A stretch of DNA of 41,808 nucleotides from Gammaproteobacteria bacterium RIFCSPHIGHO2_12_FULL_63_22 (GCA_001801685.1 MGYJ01000036.1:1-41808); one strand, 5' to 3'; counted from the stretch's first letter, positions 15,993 through 28,589 are shown. Made by a program: numbers and translations. Notes: generated by a model not told the origin, from the letters alone.

Positions 15993-17093
15993 ATGCGTTT
16001 CAGCCTTTCGCGCGAAGCCTTTCTCAAGCCATTGCAGCAAGTGGTCAATGTCGTGGAACGACGGCAGACGCTGCCGGTCCTGGCCAACCTGTTGGTCCAG
16101 GTCGAAGGTGGCAACTTGTCCATGACAGGCACCGACCTGGAAGTGGAGATGGTGTCCCGGTCCGCTGTGGACGACAGCCAGGCGGGCGAAGGGACGATTC
16201 CGGCCCGCAAGCTGTTCGAGATCGTGCGGGCACTGCCCGACGGATCCAAGGTCACCGTCAGCCAGGCTGGCGACAAGGTCACCGTGCAAGCCGGGCGCAG
16301 CCGCTTCACGCTGGCTACCCTGCCCGCCAACGATTTCCCGGCGATCGAAGACCTGGAGCTGGTCGAGCGCGTCCGCGTCTCGGAATCGGCGCTGAAGGAA
16401 CTGATCGAGCGCACGGCGTTCGCCATGGCCCAGCAGGACGTCCGCTACTACCTCAACGGCCTGTTGCTGGACCTGCGCGAGAACACCCTGCGCTGCGTAG
16501 CCACCGACGGCCACCGCCTAGCCATGTGCGAGGCCGAGCTTCCGGCCGGTGTGCAAACCCGCAAGCAGATCATCCTGCCGCGCAAGGGCGTGCTGGAGTT
16601 GCAGCGCCTTCTGGAAGGTGGCGACCGTGAGGTCGAGCTCGAAGTCGGCCGCAACCACCTGCGCATGCGCCGCGAGGACGTCACCTTTACCTCCAAGCTG
16701 ATCGACGGCCGCTTCCCCGATTACGACGCGGTCATTCCGATCGGCGCCGACAAGGAAGTGAAGGTGGACCGCGAGGTCCTGCGGGCCGCCCTGCAACGCG
16801 CCGCCATCCTGTCCAACGAAAAATACCGCGGCGTGAAGCTCGAGGTATCGCCGGGCCAGCTGAAGATCGTCGCGCACAACCCGGAACAGGAAGAGGCCCA
16901 GGAAGAAGTCGAGGCCGAGACCCGGGTAGACAACCTGGCGGTCGGCTTCAACGTGACCTACCTGCTGGACGCGCTGTCCGCGCTGCGCGAGGAGCACGTC
17001 ATCATCAACCTGCGCGACGGCAATTCATCCGCCCTGATCCGCGAGGCCAGCCACGAGCGCAGCCGCCATGTGGTGATGCCGTTGCGCCTGTGA
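15993..17093 (+). CDS. dnaN: DNA polymerase III beta subunit (sliding clamp)
   Basis: Ring-shaped processivity clamp (366 residues, the usual length). Three clamp folds are apparent. The N-terminus MRFSLSREAFLKPLQQVVNVVERRQTLPVLANLL is family-typical, as are FAMAQQDVRYYLNGLLLD in domain 2 and LLDALSALREEHVIINLRDGNSSALI with the C-terminal HVVMPLRL in domain 3. The last residues form part of the binding pocket for clamp-binding peptides. It lies directly downstream of oriC, and a GC-rich hairpin follows the stop. Confidence 0.98.
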   Translation: MRFSLSREAFLKPLQQVVNVVERRQTLPVLANLLVQVEGGNLSMTGTDLEVEMVSRSAVDDSQAGEGTIPARKLFEIVRALPDGSKVTVSQAGDKVTVQAGRSRFTLATLPANDFPAIEDLELVERVRVSESALKELIERTAFAMAQQDVRYYLNGLLLDLRENTLRCVATDGHRLAMCEAELPAGVQTRKQIILPRKGVLELQRLLEGGDREVELEVGRNHLRMRREDVTFTSKLIDGRFPDYDAVIPIGADKEVKVDREVLRAALQRAAILSNEKYRGVKLEVSPGQLKIVAHNPEQEEAQEEVEAETRVDNLAVGFNVTYLLDALSALREEHVIINLRDGNSSALIREASHERSRHVVMPLRL

Positions 17094-17124
17094 CGCCCAG
17101 CCCTGACATGACGTCCGCCCAACA

Positions 17125-17147
17125 CAGGCCCGGTATCCCCGGGCCTG
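17125..17147 (+). terminator. Possible terminator or attenuator between dnaN and recF
   Basis: A 9-bp perfect stem CAGGCCCGG / CCGGGCCTG with a TATCC loop, followed by GTTTGCTTT. The T-tract is interrupted, so termination is probably partial and may lower recF expression relative to dnaN. Confidence 0.55.
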
Positions 17148-17190
17148 GTTTGCTTTGGGGCCCCAAGGCCATTTCCTGGCGGGGCCTGGC

Positions 17191-18273
17191 GTGATCCTGA
17201 CCCGGCTCCAGATCCGTCAGTTGCGCTGCCTGGTCGAGGCGGAACTCGAGCCCCAGCCGGGCTTGAACGTGCTGGTGGGCGCCAATGGCGCCGGAAAGTC
17301 CAGCGTGGTCGAAGCCATCCACCTGCTGGGTTATGGCCGCTCGTTCCGCGGCCGAGTCTCCGACGGACTCGTGCGCACGGGCGCGCCGCATCTGGAGGTG
17401 TACGCCGAATGGCTGGACCGCTCAGGCGCCGGCCACCGCGCCGGCCTGCGCCACACCGGCAGTCGCTGGGAAGCGCGCCTGGACGGTGCGCCCGCCCCCA
17501 GCCTGACCGAGTTGTGCGCACAGGTCGCCGTGGTCACCTTTGAACCTGGCAGCCACGACCTGATTGCCGGGGGCGCAGAACATCGCCGTCGCTACCTCGA
17601 CTGGGGGCTGTTCCACGTGGAACCGGATTTCCTGCCGCAGTGGCGCCGTTACTCGCGTGCCTTGAAGCAGCGCAATGTCCTGCTCAAGTCCGTGCCCTCG
17701 CCCTCGGCGCTGGATCCCTGGGACCGTGAACTGGCCGAGGCCGGGGAACGCCTGACCCGGCTACGTGCGGACTACCTGGATCAACTGGAAGCCTTCGTCG
17801 GCGAGCAGGCCCAGGCCTTCCTGTCCGAACTAGGCCGCGCCAGCCTGGAGTTCCGCCCCGGATGGAAGCGTGACGACATCAGCCTGGCGGATTCCCTGCT
17901 GCTGGGCCGGGAGCGGGACCTGGCGCTGGGCTACACCGGCTCCGGTCCGCACCGGGCCGATTGGCGGGTGGATTTTTCAGGCTTGCCAGGCCGGGAGGCG
18001 CTGTCCCGCGGCCAGGAGAAGTTGACCGCCCTGGCCTGCATCCTGGGCCAGGCGAGCGCCTTCGCCAGCCGCACCGGTGCCTGGCCCCTGGTTTGCCTCG
18101 ACGACCTCGCGTCGGAGCTCGATCTTCGGCATCAGGCGCAGGTGCTGGAGCGAGTGGGGCGCTCGAACGCCCAGGTCCTGCTCACCGGCACCCAAATCCC
18201 CGAGATCCTGCGATCAGGCGACACGGCGTTTACCTTGTTCCACGTGGAACAGGGCCGTATTCGGGCCGGTTGA
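17191..18273 (+). CDS. recF: DNA replication and repair protein RecF
   Basis: SMC-like ATPase (360 residues) that helps load RecA at gapped DNA together with RecO and RecR. Walker A GANGAGKSS lies about residues 30-38, followed by the family motif LLGYGRSFRGRVSDGL. The signature LSRGQEKLTALACILGQA and Walker B WPLVCLDDLASELD are in the C-terminal half. The start is GTG at 17191; the open frame begins 12 codons earlier, but the GTG matches the family N-terminus and has GGGG upstream. Two parS sites lie within the coding sequence, encoding the residues LFHVE twice. Confidence 0.96.
   Translation: MILTRLQIRQLRCLVEAELEPQPGLNVLVGANGAGKSSVVEAIHLLGYGRSFRGRVSDGLVRTGAPHLEVYAEWLDRSGAGHRAGLRHTGSRWEARLDGAPAPSLTELCAQVAVVTFEPGSHDLIAGGAEHRRRYLDWGLFHVEPDFLPQWRRYSRALKQRNVLLKSVPSPSALDPWDRELAEAGERLTRLRADYLDQLEAFVGEQAQAFLSELGRASLEFRPGWKRDDISLADSLLLGRERDLALGYTGSGPHRADWRVDFSGLPGREALSRGQEKLTALACILGQASAFASRTGAWPLVCLDDLASELDLRHQAQVLERVGRSNAQVLLTGTQIPEILRSGDTAFTLFHVEQGRIRAG
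17609..17624. other. parS: parS site 1 inside recF
   Basis: TGTTCCACGTGGAACC, which matches the ParB-binding palindrome TGTTCCACGTGGAACA in 15 of 16 positions. It encodes LFHVEP in recF. Consensus: established for chromosomal ParB of gammaproteobacteria. The parAB genes are not in this window. Confidence 0.8.
18236..18251. other. parS: parS site 2 inside recF
   Basis: TGTTCCACGTGGAACA, a perfect 16-bp palindrome identical to the gammaproteobacterial ParB-binding consensus. It lies near the 3' end of recF and encodes LFHVEQ. It is 2.4 kb from the DnaA boxes of oriC, as expected for the partition centromere. Confidence 0.92.
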
Positions 18274-18323
18274 TGCGTCTGTCTCGTAAATGAGACGAAG
18301 CACAAAGCGCGACCCGCGTCGGC

Positions 18324-20845
<2,522 letters not shown>

Positions 20846-21096
20846 TCCGGACCCGGCCGGCCCCCGGACCCGCCCCAACCGGGCGGCGCCGGGCAGGCGC
20901 CACGGGCCATTGACGCCGCGTTAAGGCGTGATGCCCTACAACTGTCGCCGGAGCACCCGATTCACCCGGCTGCCAATCGCCGCCACCGCGTCTGCCCGGG
21001 CGCAGCTATTGAGGCGAACGGCCATCCCCCGTACGCTTTGCAGCCCTCGCTCCATCCCGTCCCCGCCTTACTGCCGTTTCCGTTCCGGAGAGCCCC

Positions 21097-22323
21097 ATGA
21101 AGAAGTCGCTGTTGTTGTCCGCGGTGCTGGCCGCCGTGCTGGTTCCGCTGCCGGTTGAAACGGTGAGTGCACAGGCGGGCGGCGTTGACGCGCCGCAGGC
21201 CAACACCCGTGCCGCACGCAAGGCCCGCGAAGCAAAGAAGAGCGGCGCCACAAACGTTGCGCAGACCTATCCCAAGGCAGCCCGCGTTGCGCCCAAACAG
21301 GCCGGCGAACCGAAGCTGTCCAAGCAGCTGGGCGCGCTGTTCGAGCTGCAGACCAAGAACGACAGCGAAGATCAAATGATCGCGAAGGCCGAGGAAATCC
21401 TCGCCGATTCGCGCGCCAACGCCTTCGACAAGTCCAGCGCGGCCTACCTTGCCGGTGGCGCCTGGCAGTCCAAGGAAACCAAGGACTATTCCAACACCAT
21501 CAAGTATTACAAGCAGGCCATCGAGTTCAACGGACTGCACAACAACCTGCATTACCAGGCCATGTTGCAGGTCGCGCAGATGCTCGATGCGGACAAGAAG
21601 TCCGACGAAGCACTGACCTACGTCGATCGTTTCCTGGCCGAAACCCAGTCCGAGGACGAGCGCGCCATCGCCATCAAGAACCAGATCCTGATCGGCAGCG
21701 GCAAGCCCGAGCAGGCCATCGCGGTGATGGAGAAGTTGGCCGCCGCCAAGCCTGCCGACAAGAAGCTGCAGATGAACCTGGCAAGCCTCTACCAGGAGGC
21801 CGGCCAGGAGGCCAAGGCGCTCGCCATCCTTGACCGTATGCGCAAGGACGGCCTGTTCACCGAAAGCAATGATTACGACATCGCCTGGCGCCTGCTGGCC
21901 AACAGCAACGACCGCCAGAAGGAAGCCGTCGGCATGATCGAGGAAGGCATGCAGAAGGGCATCCTGACCCCGGGCGCCGATGTGTACGCCTACCAGGCCC
22001 AGACTTATTACGCCGACGGCGAGACCGACAAGGCCATTGCCGCCTGGACCAAGGGCGCCCCGCTCAGCAAGAACGGCACGAGCTTCCTGAACCTGGCCAA
22101 GGCCCAGCAGGACAAGGAACGCTATGCCGACGCCAAGGCCTCGGCCCAGCAGGCGCTGGCCAAGGGCGTCACCAAGCCCGGCGAAGCCTGGCAGGTTATC
22201 GGCATGAGCGAAGACGGCCTGGGCAACAAGGCTGGCGCCATGGCGGCCTACCGGGAAGCGGCAAAGTACCCGGAAACCAAGAAATGGGCCGAAGCCGAAC
22301 TCCGTCAAGCTTCGGGAAAGTGA
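21097..22323 (+). CDS. Periplasmic TPR protein of the TonB-ExbB-ExbD cluster
   Basis: Tetratricopeptide-repeat protein (408 residues) with a Sec signal peptide (MKKSLLLSAVLAAVLVPL...VSAQA, cut near residue 27). Repeats are seen from about residue 120: DYSNTIKYYKQAIEFNG, NLHYQAMLQVAQML, EQAIAVMEKLAAAKPADKKLQMNLASLYQEAG, EADKAIAAWTKG-like and KAGAMAAYREAAKYPE. It lies 110 bases upstream of tonB. Some TonB systems, for example the TtpC-linked system of vibrios, need TPR proteins, so a role in TonB-dependent uptake is plausible, but this is inference from position. The order gyrB-TPR-tonB is conserved in Xanthomonas relatives as far as I recall. Confidence 0.88.
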   Translation: MKKSLLLSAVLAAVLVPLPVETVSAQAGGVDAPQANTRAARKAREAKKSGATNVAQTYPKAARVAPKQAGEPKLSKQLGALFELQTKNDSEDQMIAKAEEILADSRANAFDKSSAAYLAGGAWQSKETKDYSNTIKYYKQAIEFNGLHNNLHYQAMLQVAQMLDADKKSDEALTYVDRFLAETQSEDERAIAIKNQILIGSGKPEQAIAVMEKLAAAKPADKKLQMNLASLYQEAGQEAKALAILDRMRKDGLFTESNDYDIAWRLLANSNDRQKEAVGMIEEGMQKGILTPGADVYAYQAQTYYADGETDKAIAAWTKGAPLSKNGTSFLNLAKAQQDKERYADAKASAQQALAKGVTKPGEAWQVIGMSEDGLGNKAGAMAAYREAAKYPETKKWAEAELRQASGK

Positions 22324-22433
22324 CGGTTGGTAATGAAGACGCCTTCGTATAAGCTAATACGTTCCCGCCGCTGGAAAGCAGTGGGTCGTTGCGCTTGTGC
22401 GCCGCGAGAACGAATGATCGAGCCGCCACCCGC
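22324..22433 (+). promoter_or_regulatory. Possible tonB promoter region
   Basis: The 110-base gap contains TTGGTA (22326-22331) followed after 17 bases by TAAGCT, with the overlapping alternative TATAAG. This weak sigma-70-like pair is the best candidate for transcription of tonB-exbB-exbD-exbD. No Fur-box-like sequence is recognisable. Confidence 0.4.
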
Positions 22434-23087
22434 ATGACGGATTTACACACCAGCTTCGATACTCCCAAGCAAACGATCAGCTGGCCGCGCATCGCGGGCA
22501 CTTCGTTTGCGATCGCGTTGCACGTGGTCGTCTTCATGACCCTGATGGCGCCCGTCACTTCGCAAAAGAGCGCGGACAAGGAAGATGACGTAACGCTCGT
22601 CAACTTCATCGAACCGCCCAAGCCACCACCGCCGCCGCCGCCGCCGCCGAAGGAACCGCCCAAGACGATCACCCGCATCGTCGAAGCGCCCAAGCCGACC
22701 GCGTTGCCGCCGCCGCCGGAAGAACCGCCGATGGTCTACAACGACCCGAGCCCGGTCTCCACGCCTGCACCGCCACCGGCTCCGCCGGCACCGGTCGCCG
22801 CGCCTGCAGATTTCGGTGGCTCGGTCGACCCGACCGGCCGCGCCTTGAACAAGCCGGTCTATCCGCCGGAAGAAATGCGCCGCGGAATCACGGGCACCAC
22901 GCTGCTTACGCTCACCTACGACATCTCCGGTAACGTCACCGGCGTCGAGGTCAAGCGTTCCAGCGGCAATCGAAACCTGGATCGGGCCGCCGTCAAGGCT
23001 GCCAACCGCTGGAAGATCAACCCGGGCATGCGCGGAGGGGTACGCGTTGCTGGTCAGGTCGATGTCCCCGTCGAATTCACTCTTTAA
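22434..23087 (+). CDS. tonB: TonB energy-transducing protein
   Basis: Links the proton motive force at the inner membrane to outer-membrane receptors; 217 residues. The N-terminal anchor (IAGTSFAIALHVVVFMTLM, about 20-38) keeps the conserved His, but the Ser is six residues before it rather than four. The Pro-rich spacer contains PPKPPPPPPPPPKEPPK and more proline tracts. The C-terminal TonB domain has KPVYPPEEMRRGITGTTLLTLTYD and AVKAANRWKINPGMRGG. The start at 22434 is chosen as ATG giving a short cytoplasmic N-terminus; a TTG at 22389 would add 15 residues. First of four genes with gaps of 25, 24 and 15 bases. Confidence 0.94.
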   Translation: MTDLHTSFDTPKQTISWPRIAGTSFAIALHVVVFMTLMAPVTSQKSADKEDDVTLVNFIEPPKPPPPPPPPPKEPPKTITRIVEAPKPTALPPPPEEPPMVYNDPSPVSTPAPPPAPPAPVAAPADFGGSVDPTGRALNKPVYPPEEMRRGITGTTLLTLTYDISGNVTGVEVKRSSGNRNLDRAAVKAANRWKINPGMRGGVRVAGQVDVPVEFTL

Positions 23088-23112
23088 CGACTAACACTAG
23101 AAGGTCATATTT

Positions 23113-23880
23113 ATGCTGCAGGACATCCTCATCAACACTGCCGCTGCCGCCGCGGCCGCCGCACCGGCCGCCTCCAACGCCGAATCCCTGCAGAAACTGG
23201 GCTTCAGCCACATGATCCAGAACCTGGATGTCATCAGCGCAGGCGTGCTGGTGATCCTGGTGATCATGTCGGTCGGCGCCTGGTGGTACACCATCGTCAA
23301 CCTGATCAAGAATGCGGTCATCCGCACTCGTGCCGACCGCGTGATGCGCACGTTCTGGGAAACCCCGAACGCGCAGGACGCGATCCGCTTCATGGAAGAA
23401 CAGAAAGCCAACGAGCCGTTCTCGAAGATCGCGCTTGATTGCGCCCAGGCCGCTGCGCACCACCAGCGTCATGAAGGCAGCCGCCTGGTCGAAGCCCTGA
23501 ACCGCTCCGAGTTCATCGACCGCGCCCTGCGCCAGGCCGTCACGCGTGAAAGCGCCAACCTGGAAAACGGCCTGACCTGGCTCGCCACCGTCGGCGCCAC
23601 CGCGCCCTTCGTCGGCCTGCTCGGCACCGTCTGGGGCATCTACCACGCCCTGCTCAGCATCGGCGAAAGCGGCAGCTCGTCCATCGACGCCGTCGCCGGC
23701 CCGGTCGGCGAGGCGCTGATCATGACCGCCATCGGCCTGGGCGTCGCCATTCCGGCCGTGCTTGCCTACAACTACTTCGTGCGCGTCAACCGTGACACCT
23801 ACTCGAAGTTCGATACCTTCGCCCACGACCTGCACGACTTCTTCGCCACCGGTTCCCGCGTGGGCGAGGTCAAGCGCTAA
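23113..23880 (+). CDS. exbB: ExbB proton channel protein (MotA/TolQ/ExbB family)
   Basis: Forms the proton channel with ExbD that energises TonB; 255 residues. Three membrane segments are clear: the first at about 36-62 (LDVISAGVLVILVIMSVGAWWYTI), the second TWLATVGATAPFVGLLGTVWGIYHAL, and the third EALIMTAIGLGVAIPAVLAYNYFV. The second and third carry the conserved Thr and Gly residues of the family channel signature. An Ala-rich N-terminal periplasmic stretch and a large cytoplasmic loop match ExbB more than TolQ. It follows tonB by 25 bases. Confidence 0.96.
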   Translation: MLQDILINTAAAAAAAAPAASNAESLQKLGFSHMIQNLDVISAGVLVILVIMSVGAWWYTIVNLIKNAVIRTRADRVMRTFWETPNAQDAIRFMEEQKANEPFSKIALDCAQAAAHHQRHEGSRLVEALNRSEFIDRALRQAVTRESANLENGLTWLATVGATAPFVGLLGTVWGIYHALLSIGESGSSSIDAVAGPVGEALIMTAIGLGVAIPAVLAYNYFVRVNRDTYSKFDTFAHDLHDFFATGSRVGEVKR

Positions 23881-23904
23881 GTCCGGCAACCGAGGCAGAC
23901 AGCC

Positions 23905-24324
23905 ATGGCTTTCAGTTCAAACTCCAGCGGCGGCGGTCCTATGGCCGACATCAACGTGACGCCCCTCGTGGACGTCATGCTGGTGCTCCTGATCATCTTC
24001 ATGATCACGGCGCCCCTGATGACGCACAAGGTCGTGGTCAAGCTGCCCGAGGCCTCGCTCAGCACCAAGCCGGTGATCACCACGCCGCCGGTCACGCTGG
24101 CCATCAAGTCCGATGGCTCGCGTTACTGGAATGACGAACTGGTCAATCCCGCCAAGCTCGACCAGTACATGGGCGTCATCGTGCAGAAGGACCCGCAGCC
24201 GCAGGTCAACATCCGCGCCGATGCAACCACCAAGTACGGCGTCATCAACGATGCCGTGCAGACGTTGCGCAAGGCTGGCGTTCGCAAGGTCGGATTCGTT
24301 TCCGGCCCCGAGCGCGACAACTAA
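23905..24324 (+). CDS. exbD: ExbD biopolymer transport protein, first copy
   Basis: Channel partner of ExbB, 139 residues. One membrane helix near the N-terminus (DINVTPLVDVMLVLLIIFMITAP, about 14-36) carries the key Asp in LVDVML; a periplasmic domain with GVINDAVQTLRKAGVRKVGFVS follows. It is separated from the second exbD by 15 bases. The first third is almost identical in DNA sequence to the second copy, while the periplasmic parts differ strongly, which suggests different partners or roles. In Xanthomonas campestris, two exbD genes also follow exbB, and the second was reported to have a specialised role. Confidence 0.96.
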   Translation: MAFSSNSSGGGPMADINVTPLVDVMLVLLIIFMITAPLMTHKVVVKLPEASLSTKPVITTPPVTLAIKSDGSRYWNDELVNPAKLDQYMGVIVQKDPQPQVNIRADATTKYGVINDAVQTLRKAGVRKVGFVSGPERDN

Positions 24325-24339
24325 GTACAGGGACTCGAG

Positions 24340-24783
<444 letters not shown>

Positions 24784-24808
24784 ACAGCGCGACCGATTGC
24801 AACAGGAC

Positions 24809-24836
24809 AACGCCGCCCTCGGGCGGCGTTTGTTTT
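24809..24836. terminator. Intrinsic terminator after exbD2
   Basis: A stem AACGCCGCCC / GGGCGGCGTT with a 2-4 base loop, followed by TGTTTTT. It stops the tonB-exbB-exbD-exbD transcript. It also lies three bases before the pdxJ stop codon of the opposite strand, and the A residues on its left are too few for efficient two-way use. Confidence 0.88.
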
Positions 24837-24838
24837 TG

Positions 24839-25588
24839 TCAGCTCGCCGCGATGATGCGCAGGTACGCGCGCACCGTCGCGTCCAGCCCGGCGTACAGCG
24901 CCTCGCCGATCAAGGCGTGGCCGATCGACACTTCCGAAACCCCGGGTACGCCTTTCAGGAACGCCCCCAGGTTGGCCTGGCTCAGGTCGTGGCCCGCATT
25001 TACCGCCAGGCCCAGCGCCCGGGCTTCGGCCGCCGTGGCCGAACAGGCCGCCAGCTCAGCCGACGCGTCGCCGGCCGCAAAGGCTTCGGCGAACGGCCCG
25101 GTGTAAAGCTCGATCCGGTCCGCGCCCATCGCGGCCGCCAGGCGCAGGTTGCGCGCGCCGGCGTCCATGAACAGCGACACCCGCGCCCCCGCCGCCTTGA
25201 AGTCGGCCACCAGCGGCGCGAGGGCCGCGTGGTCGCGCTCCAGGTCGAAGCCGTGGTCCGAGGTCAGCTGCCCGTCGCCATCGGGCACCAGCGTCACTTG
25301 CTGGGGCCGGGTCTCGCGCACCAGCGCCAGCAGCCCCGGATAGCCGCCACGCGGCGGCGCGAACGGGTTGCCCTCGATATTGAATTCGACCCGGCCGCGG
25401 GCCAGCACGGCCAGGTCGCGGACATCGCCGGGCCGGATATGGCGCTGGTCGGGGCGCGGATGCACGGTCAGGCCACCGGCGCCGGCAGCCATTACCGCGC
25501 GTGCCGCGGCGACCACGCTGGGCTCGTCGCCACCGCGAGAGTTGCGCAGCACGGCCACTTTGTTCACATTGACGCTCAGTACGGTCAT
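24839..25588 (-). CDS. pdxJ: Pyridoxine 5'-phosphate synthase
   Basis: Catalyses the ring-closing step of vitamin B6 synthesis from deoxyxylulose 5-phosphate and 3-amino-1-hydroxyacetone 1-phosphate; 249 residues, TIM barrel. It begins [20 protein letters not shown] and has the motifs [46 protein letters not shown] and [12 protein letters not shown], all active-site or phosphate-binding regions of PdxJ. The open frame extends 67 codons upstream, but the start at 25588 matches the family. The gene is convergent with exbD2 and divergent from the large diguanylate cyclase. Its place behind exbD is shared with Xanthomonas, as far as I recall. Confidence 0.97.
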   Translation of the reverse strand: MTVLSVNVNKVAVLRNSRGGDEPSVVAAARAVMAAGAGGLTVHPRPDQRHIRPGDVRDLAVLARGRVEFNIEGNPFAPPRGGYPGLLALVRETRPQQVTLVPDGDGQLTSDHGFDLERDHAALAPLVADFKAAGARVSLFMDAGARNLRLAAAMGADRIELYTGPFAEAFAAGDASAELAACSATAAEARALGLAVNAGHDLSQANLGAFLKGVPGVSEVSIGHALIGEALYAGLDATVRAYLRIIAAS

Positions 25589-25697
25589 GGGGAGTGATTC
25601 GTTGGAAGGGTTGGTAGCCAAGGCGTCGCCAGAAACCGCCCGGGACTTGGGCTCGACAGCACAGTACCGTTTCCGCCGGGTGTCGCATACTGCGCCG

Positions 25698-28589
25698 ATG
25701 ACCCGCTTTTTTCTCCTGCGCGCCTTGCTGGCGTTGCTGCTTGCCACACTGGTCGTGGCCGGCGCGATGGCGGACACCTTGCGCGGCACGCCGCTGCTTC
25801 GCCGTTACCTGCCCGAAGACTACAACGCGACGCCGCAGCATTGGGCGATCGCCACCGACAAGCAAGGCCGCCTGTACGTGGGCAATGGCGAGGGCGTGCT
25901 TCGCTATGACGGCGAAACCTGGCAACTGATCACCCTGCCGGCCAAGCAGATCGGCCGCGACGTGGTCACCGGGCGCGACGGCCGCATCTACGTCGCCAGC
26001 TACGACACTTTCGGCTGGCTGCAGACATCACCTGATGGCGAAATGGTCTATCAGGAGTTGCTGACCGCCGTGGGCCTGAAGGGCCGCGACCGTGACCTGG
26101 GCAATGTCTGGCAAATCATCGTCACCGACGAGGGCACCTACTTTCGCGGCGAGCGGATGCTGCACTTCCTCAGTTACGACCACAAACAGGTCAAGCACTG
26201 GCCGCTGGATGAAAACCAGCGCAGCTTTTTCGCGCAGGGCAACCAGCTTTACGCGCGCATCGCCGGCAAGGGCTTTTGCCGTTTCGTCGATGGCAAGTTC
26301 GAGTTGTTGCCGGGCGGCGAGCTGTTCGCCGACCAGGGCCTGCCTGGCGTCATCGATCGCGGCAGCTGGCAGTTGCTGGTTGGCGACCTGGGTTTCTTCC
26401 GCGCCGACAAGCAAGGCGTGCGTCCCATCGCCGGTGACGCCGGCGCCGAATTGCGCGACGCCAATGCCTACGTTGCCTATGCCTTGCAGGACGACAGCTT
26501 CGTCATCGGCACGCTGAAGGGCGAACTGTTCCGTTACGGTCCCGACTTCAAGCTGCGCGAGCGCGTCAACCTGGGCAGCTTTGGCGTGGTTGCGCTGGGC
26601 AGCGACCAGGAAGGTGGCCTGTGGGCGGCCACCGAAGGCGACCTGATCCGGATGTCGCTGCCGTCGCCGTGGTCGTTCATCGGCGCGGCGCAGGGCCTTG
26701 GCGGCACCGTCTACGATTTCGAATGGCACGACGATGCGTTGTGGGTGGCCGGCACGCGCGGCATCGTGCGCCTGAGCGCCGGAGAACACGGCCGCATCGC
26801 GGCGCGTGAAACCGGTTGGGTGCAGCTCGAGGCGTTTGCAGTGGCGAGCACCGACGCGGGCCTGGTGGCGGCGCATCGCAACGGCATACTCGTGCTCGAT
26901 CCGGGCGCCACGGAACCGCGGCCCGTGCTCGAGACCGAGGCGGAAAGCGTCTTGCAGCTGGTGGCCTCGCGCTTCCATCCCGATAGGCTGTACGGCCTGG
27001 GCGACCAGCACCTGTACGTGCTGGAACGCAACGACGGCCGTTGGGGCCTGGGTTATTCGATCGCGCTGGAAGGCGCCAGCGCTTCAACGCTGATCGAAAC
27101 CGGTGCCGAGCAAGTGTGGCTCGACGATTCCCGCGGCGGTCCGCAGCGCTGGACGCTGGACCCCGTACGCAAGGCCGCGGCGCGCAAGGAAGTGTTCGGC
27201 AAGGCCCAGGGCATCGAGCTCGACCCCGCGGCGGGCAGCTTCCTGTTCGAGCTCGACGGCAAGATCCACGTGATCAGCGGCGAGCAGGGTTTCCGTTTCG
27301 ACACGAAGCGCTTCATTCCCGATGTCGGTCCGCCCTTCACCCTGGTGGACCGCCCGAATGAACTGGTGGTCGAGCAGACGCCGCTGGGCACCTATGCCTT
27401 CACGCGGCGTCAGCTGTGGTTCCGCGCGCCGAAGGCGACCGAGTGGAAGCCCCTGCACCTGGGTTCGCAACTGGCCGCGGGTTACGGCCGGCTTCGCTTC
27501 AACCAGGATGGCGTGTTGCGCGTCGCCACGTGGAGTGGGTTGCTGCAGTACAACCCGGCCGAAAAACAGCCGGCGCCGGTGCCGTTGGTGCTGGGCTTCG
27601 AGCTGGTTACGGCGGAAAGCCCCGACGGCCAGGAAATGCGCAGGCTGCCGATTTCGTCGGCCGGCAAGACGGTGGAAATTCCGTCCGGTTACCGGCTGCA
27701 CTTCCGCTACGGCATGGTCAGCATGGACAGCGGCCTGGAGTTCCGCTATCGGCTCAATGGCTCGGGCCTGCCCGACGCCTGGAGCAACTGGACCGATCGC
27801 GAGTTGTTCATTCGCGCCATGACGCCCGGCGAATACCTGCTGGAAGTCGAGGCGCGCACGCGCAGTGGGCGTCCGGCCGCGCCCACCAACTATCGCTACA
27901 CGATCCTGCCGACCTGGAAACAGCGCGCGTGGGTCCAGTGGACCGGCGGCCTGTTGTTGCTGGGCATCTGCGTGTTGCTGGTGCAGGAGTTCGTGCGCCG
28001 TCGCACCCAGCGCTATGTGGAGACCAATCGCAAGCTCGAGGCGCGCATCGGCGAGCGCACGCACGAGCTGGAAGCCGTGAACCGCAAGCTGGCGGAGCTG
28101 GCGACCGAAGATGCACTGACCGGCGTCGCCAACCGCCGCGCCCTGGAAAACGGCTTGCAGCGTGAATGGTATCGCTGCCTCGACCAGCGCCGTCCGCTGT
28201 CGGTGCTGATGATCGACGTCGATCATTTCAAGCGCTACAACGATGCGCACGGCCACCTGGAAGGCGACGTGCTGTTGCGCACCATCGCCCAGCAGCTGTA
28301 CGCATTGCATGATCCCAAGCGCGAACTCCTGGCCCGTTATGGCGGCGAGGAATTTGCCCTGTTGCTGCCCGGCGTGCATCAGGATGAGGCCTTGCGCCGC
28401 GCCGAAAAGATCCGCATCGGCATGCAGGAACACATCGGCGAAACCACCATCAGCATCGGCGTGGCCGGCTTCGTGCCGACCATGCAGGGTGATTCGATGA
28501 ACCTGCTGCGTCGCGCGGACGCCGCGCTCTATCGCGCCAAGCGCGCAGGTCGCAACCGGGTGGAAGTGGACACCGAGTCGTCGGCCTGA
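25698..28589 (+). CDS. Two-component-propeller sensor diguanylate cyclase
   Basis: Membrane sensor that probably makes c-di-GMP; 963 residues. A signal sequence ([22 protein letters not shown]) leads to a long periplasmic beta-propeller region with repeats such as [19 protein letters not shown] and [18 protein letters not shown] domain follows ([24 protein letters not shown]), then one membrane helix ([21 protein letters not shown]), a coiled coil, and GGDEF with [29 protein letters not shown] and catalytic [13 protein letters not shown]. The inhibitory I-site RxxD is absent (PKRE in that place). The open frame is longer by 110 codons, but the start at 25698 begins the signal sequence. The stop abuts the PPTase stop in TGATCA. 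Confidence 0.93.
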   Translation: MTRFFLLRALLALLLATLVVAGAMADTLRGTPLLRRYLPEDYNATPQHWAIATDKQGRLYVGNGEGVLRYDGETWQLITLPAKQIGRDVVTGRDGRIYVASYDTFGWLQTSPDGEMVYQELLTAVGLKGRDRDLGNVWQIIVTDEGTYFRGERMLHFLSYDHKQVKHWPLDENQRSFFAQGNQLYARIAGKGFCRFVDGKFELLPGGELFADQGLPGVIDRGSWQLLVGDLGFFRADKQGVRPIAGDAGAELRDANAYVAYALQDDSFVIGTLKGELFRYGPDFKLRERVNLGSFGVVALGSDQEGGLWAATEGDLIRMSLPSPWSFIGAAQGLGGTVYDFEWHDDALWVAGTRGIVRLSAGEHGRIAARETGWVQLEAFAVASTDAGLVAAHRNGILVLDPGATEPRPVLETEAESVLQLVASRFHPDRLYGLGDQHLYVLERNDGRWGLGYSIALEGASASTLIETGAEQVWLDDSRGGPQRWTLDPVRKAAARKEVFGKAQGIELDPAAGSFLFELDGKIHVISGEQGFRFDTKRFIPDVGPPFTLVDRPNELVVEQTPLGTYAFTRRQLWFRAPKATEWKPLHLGSQLAAGYGRLRFNQDGVLRVATWSGLLQYNPAEKQPAPVPLVLGFELVTAESPDGQEMRRLPISSAGKTVEIPSGYRLHFRYGMVSMDSGLEFRYRLNGSGLPDAWSNWTDRELFIRAMTPGEYLLEVEARTRSGRPAAPTNYRYTILPTWKQRAWVQWTGGLLLLGICVLLVQEFVRRRTQRYVETNRKLEARIGERTHELEAVNRKLAELATEDALTGVANRRALENGLQREWYRCLDQRRPLSVLMIDVDHFKRYNDAHGHLEGDVLLRTIAQQLYALHDPKRELLARYGGEEFALLLPGVHQDEALRRAEKIRIGMQEHIGETTISIGVAGFVPTMQGDSMNLLRRADAALYRAKRAGRNRVEVDTESSA

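Noticed and set aside
22620-22660. CCG-rich repeats in tonB as a tandem repeat or array
   Set aside because: They encode the Pro-rich spacer of TonB and vary freely; no separate repeat element.
25368-25697. 110-codon extension of the large diguanylate cyclase
   Set aside because: It overlaps pdxJ on the other strand, and the signal sequence begins at 25698.
27260-27275. Other CACGTG-containing places (for example near 2798, 4094, 22522, 27266 and 37371) as parS sites
   Set aside because: None has the flanking TGTTC/GAACA; they match only the 6-8 base core.
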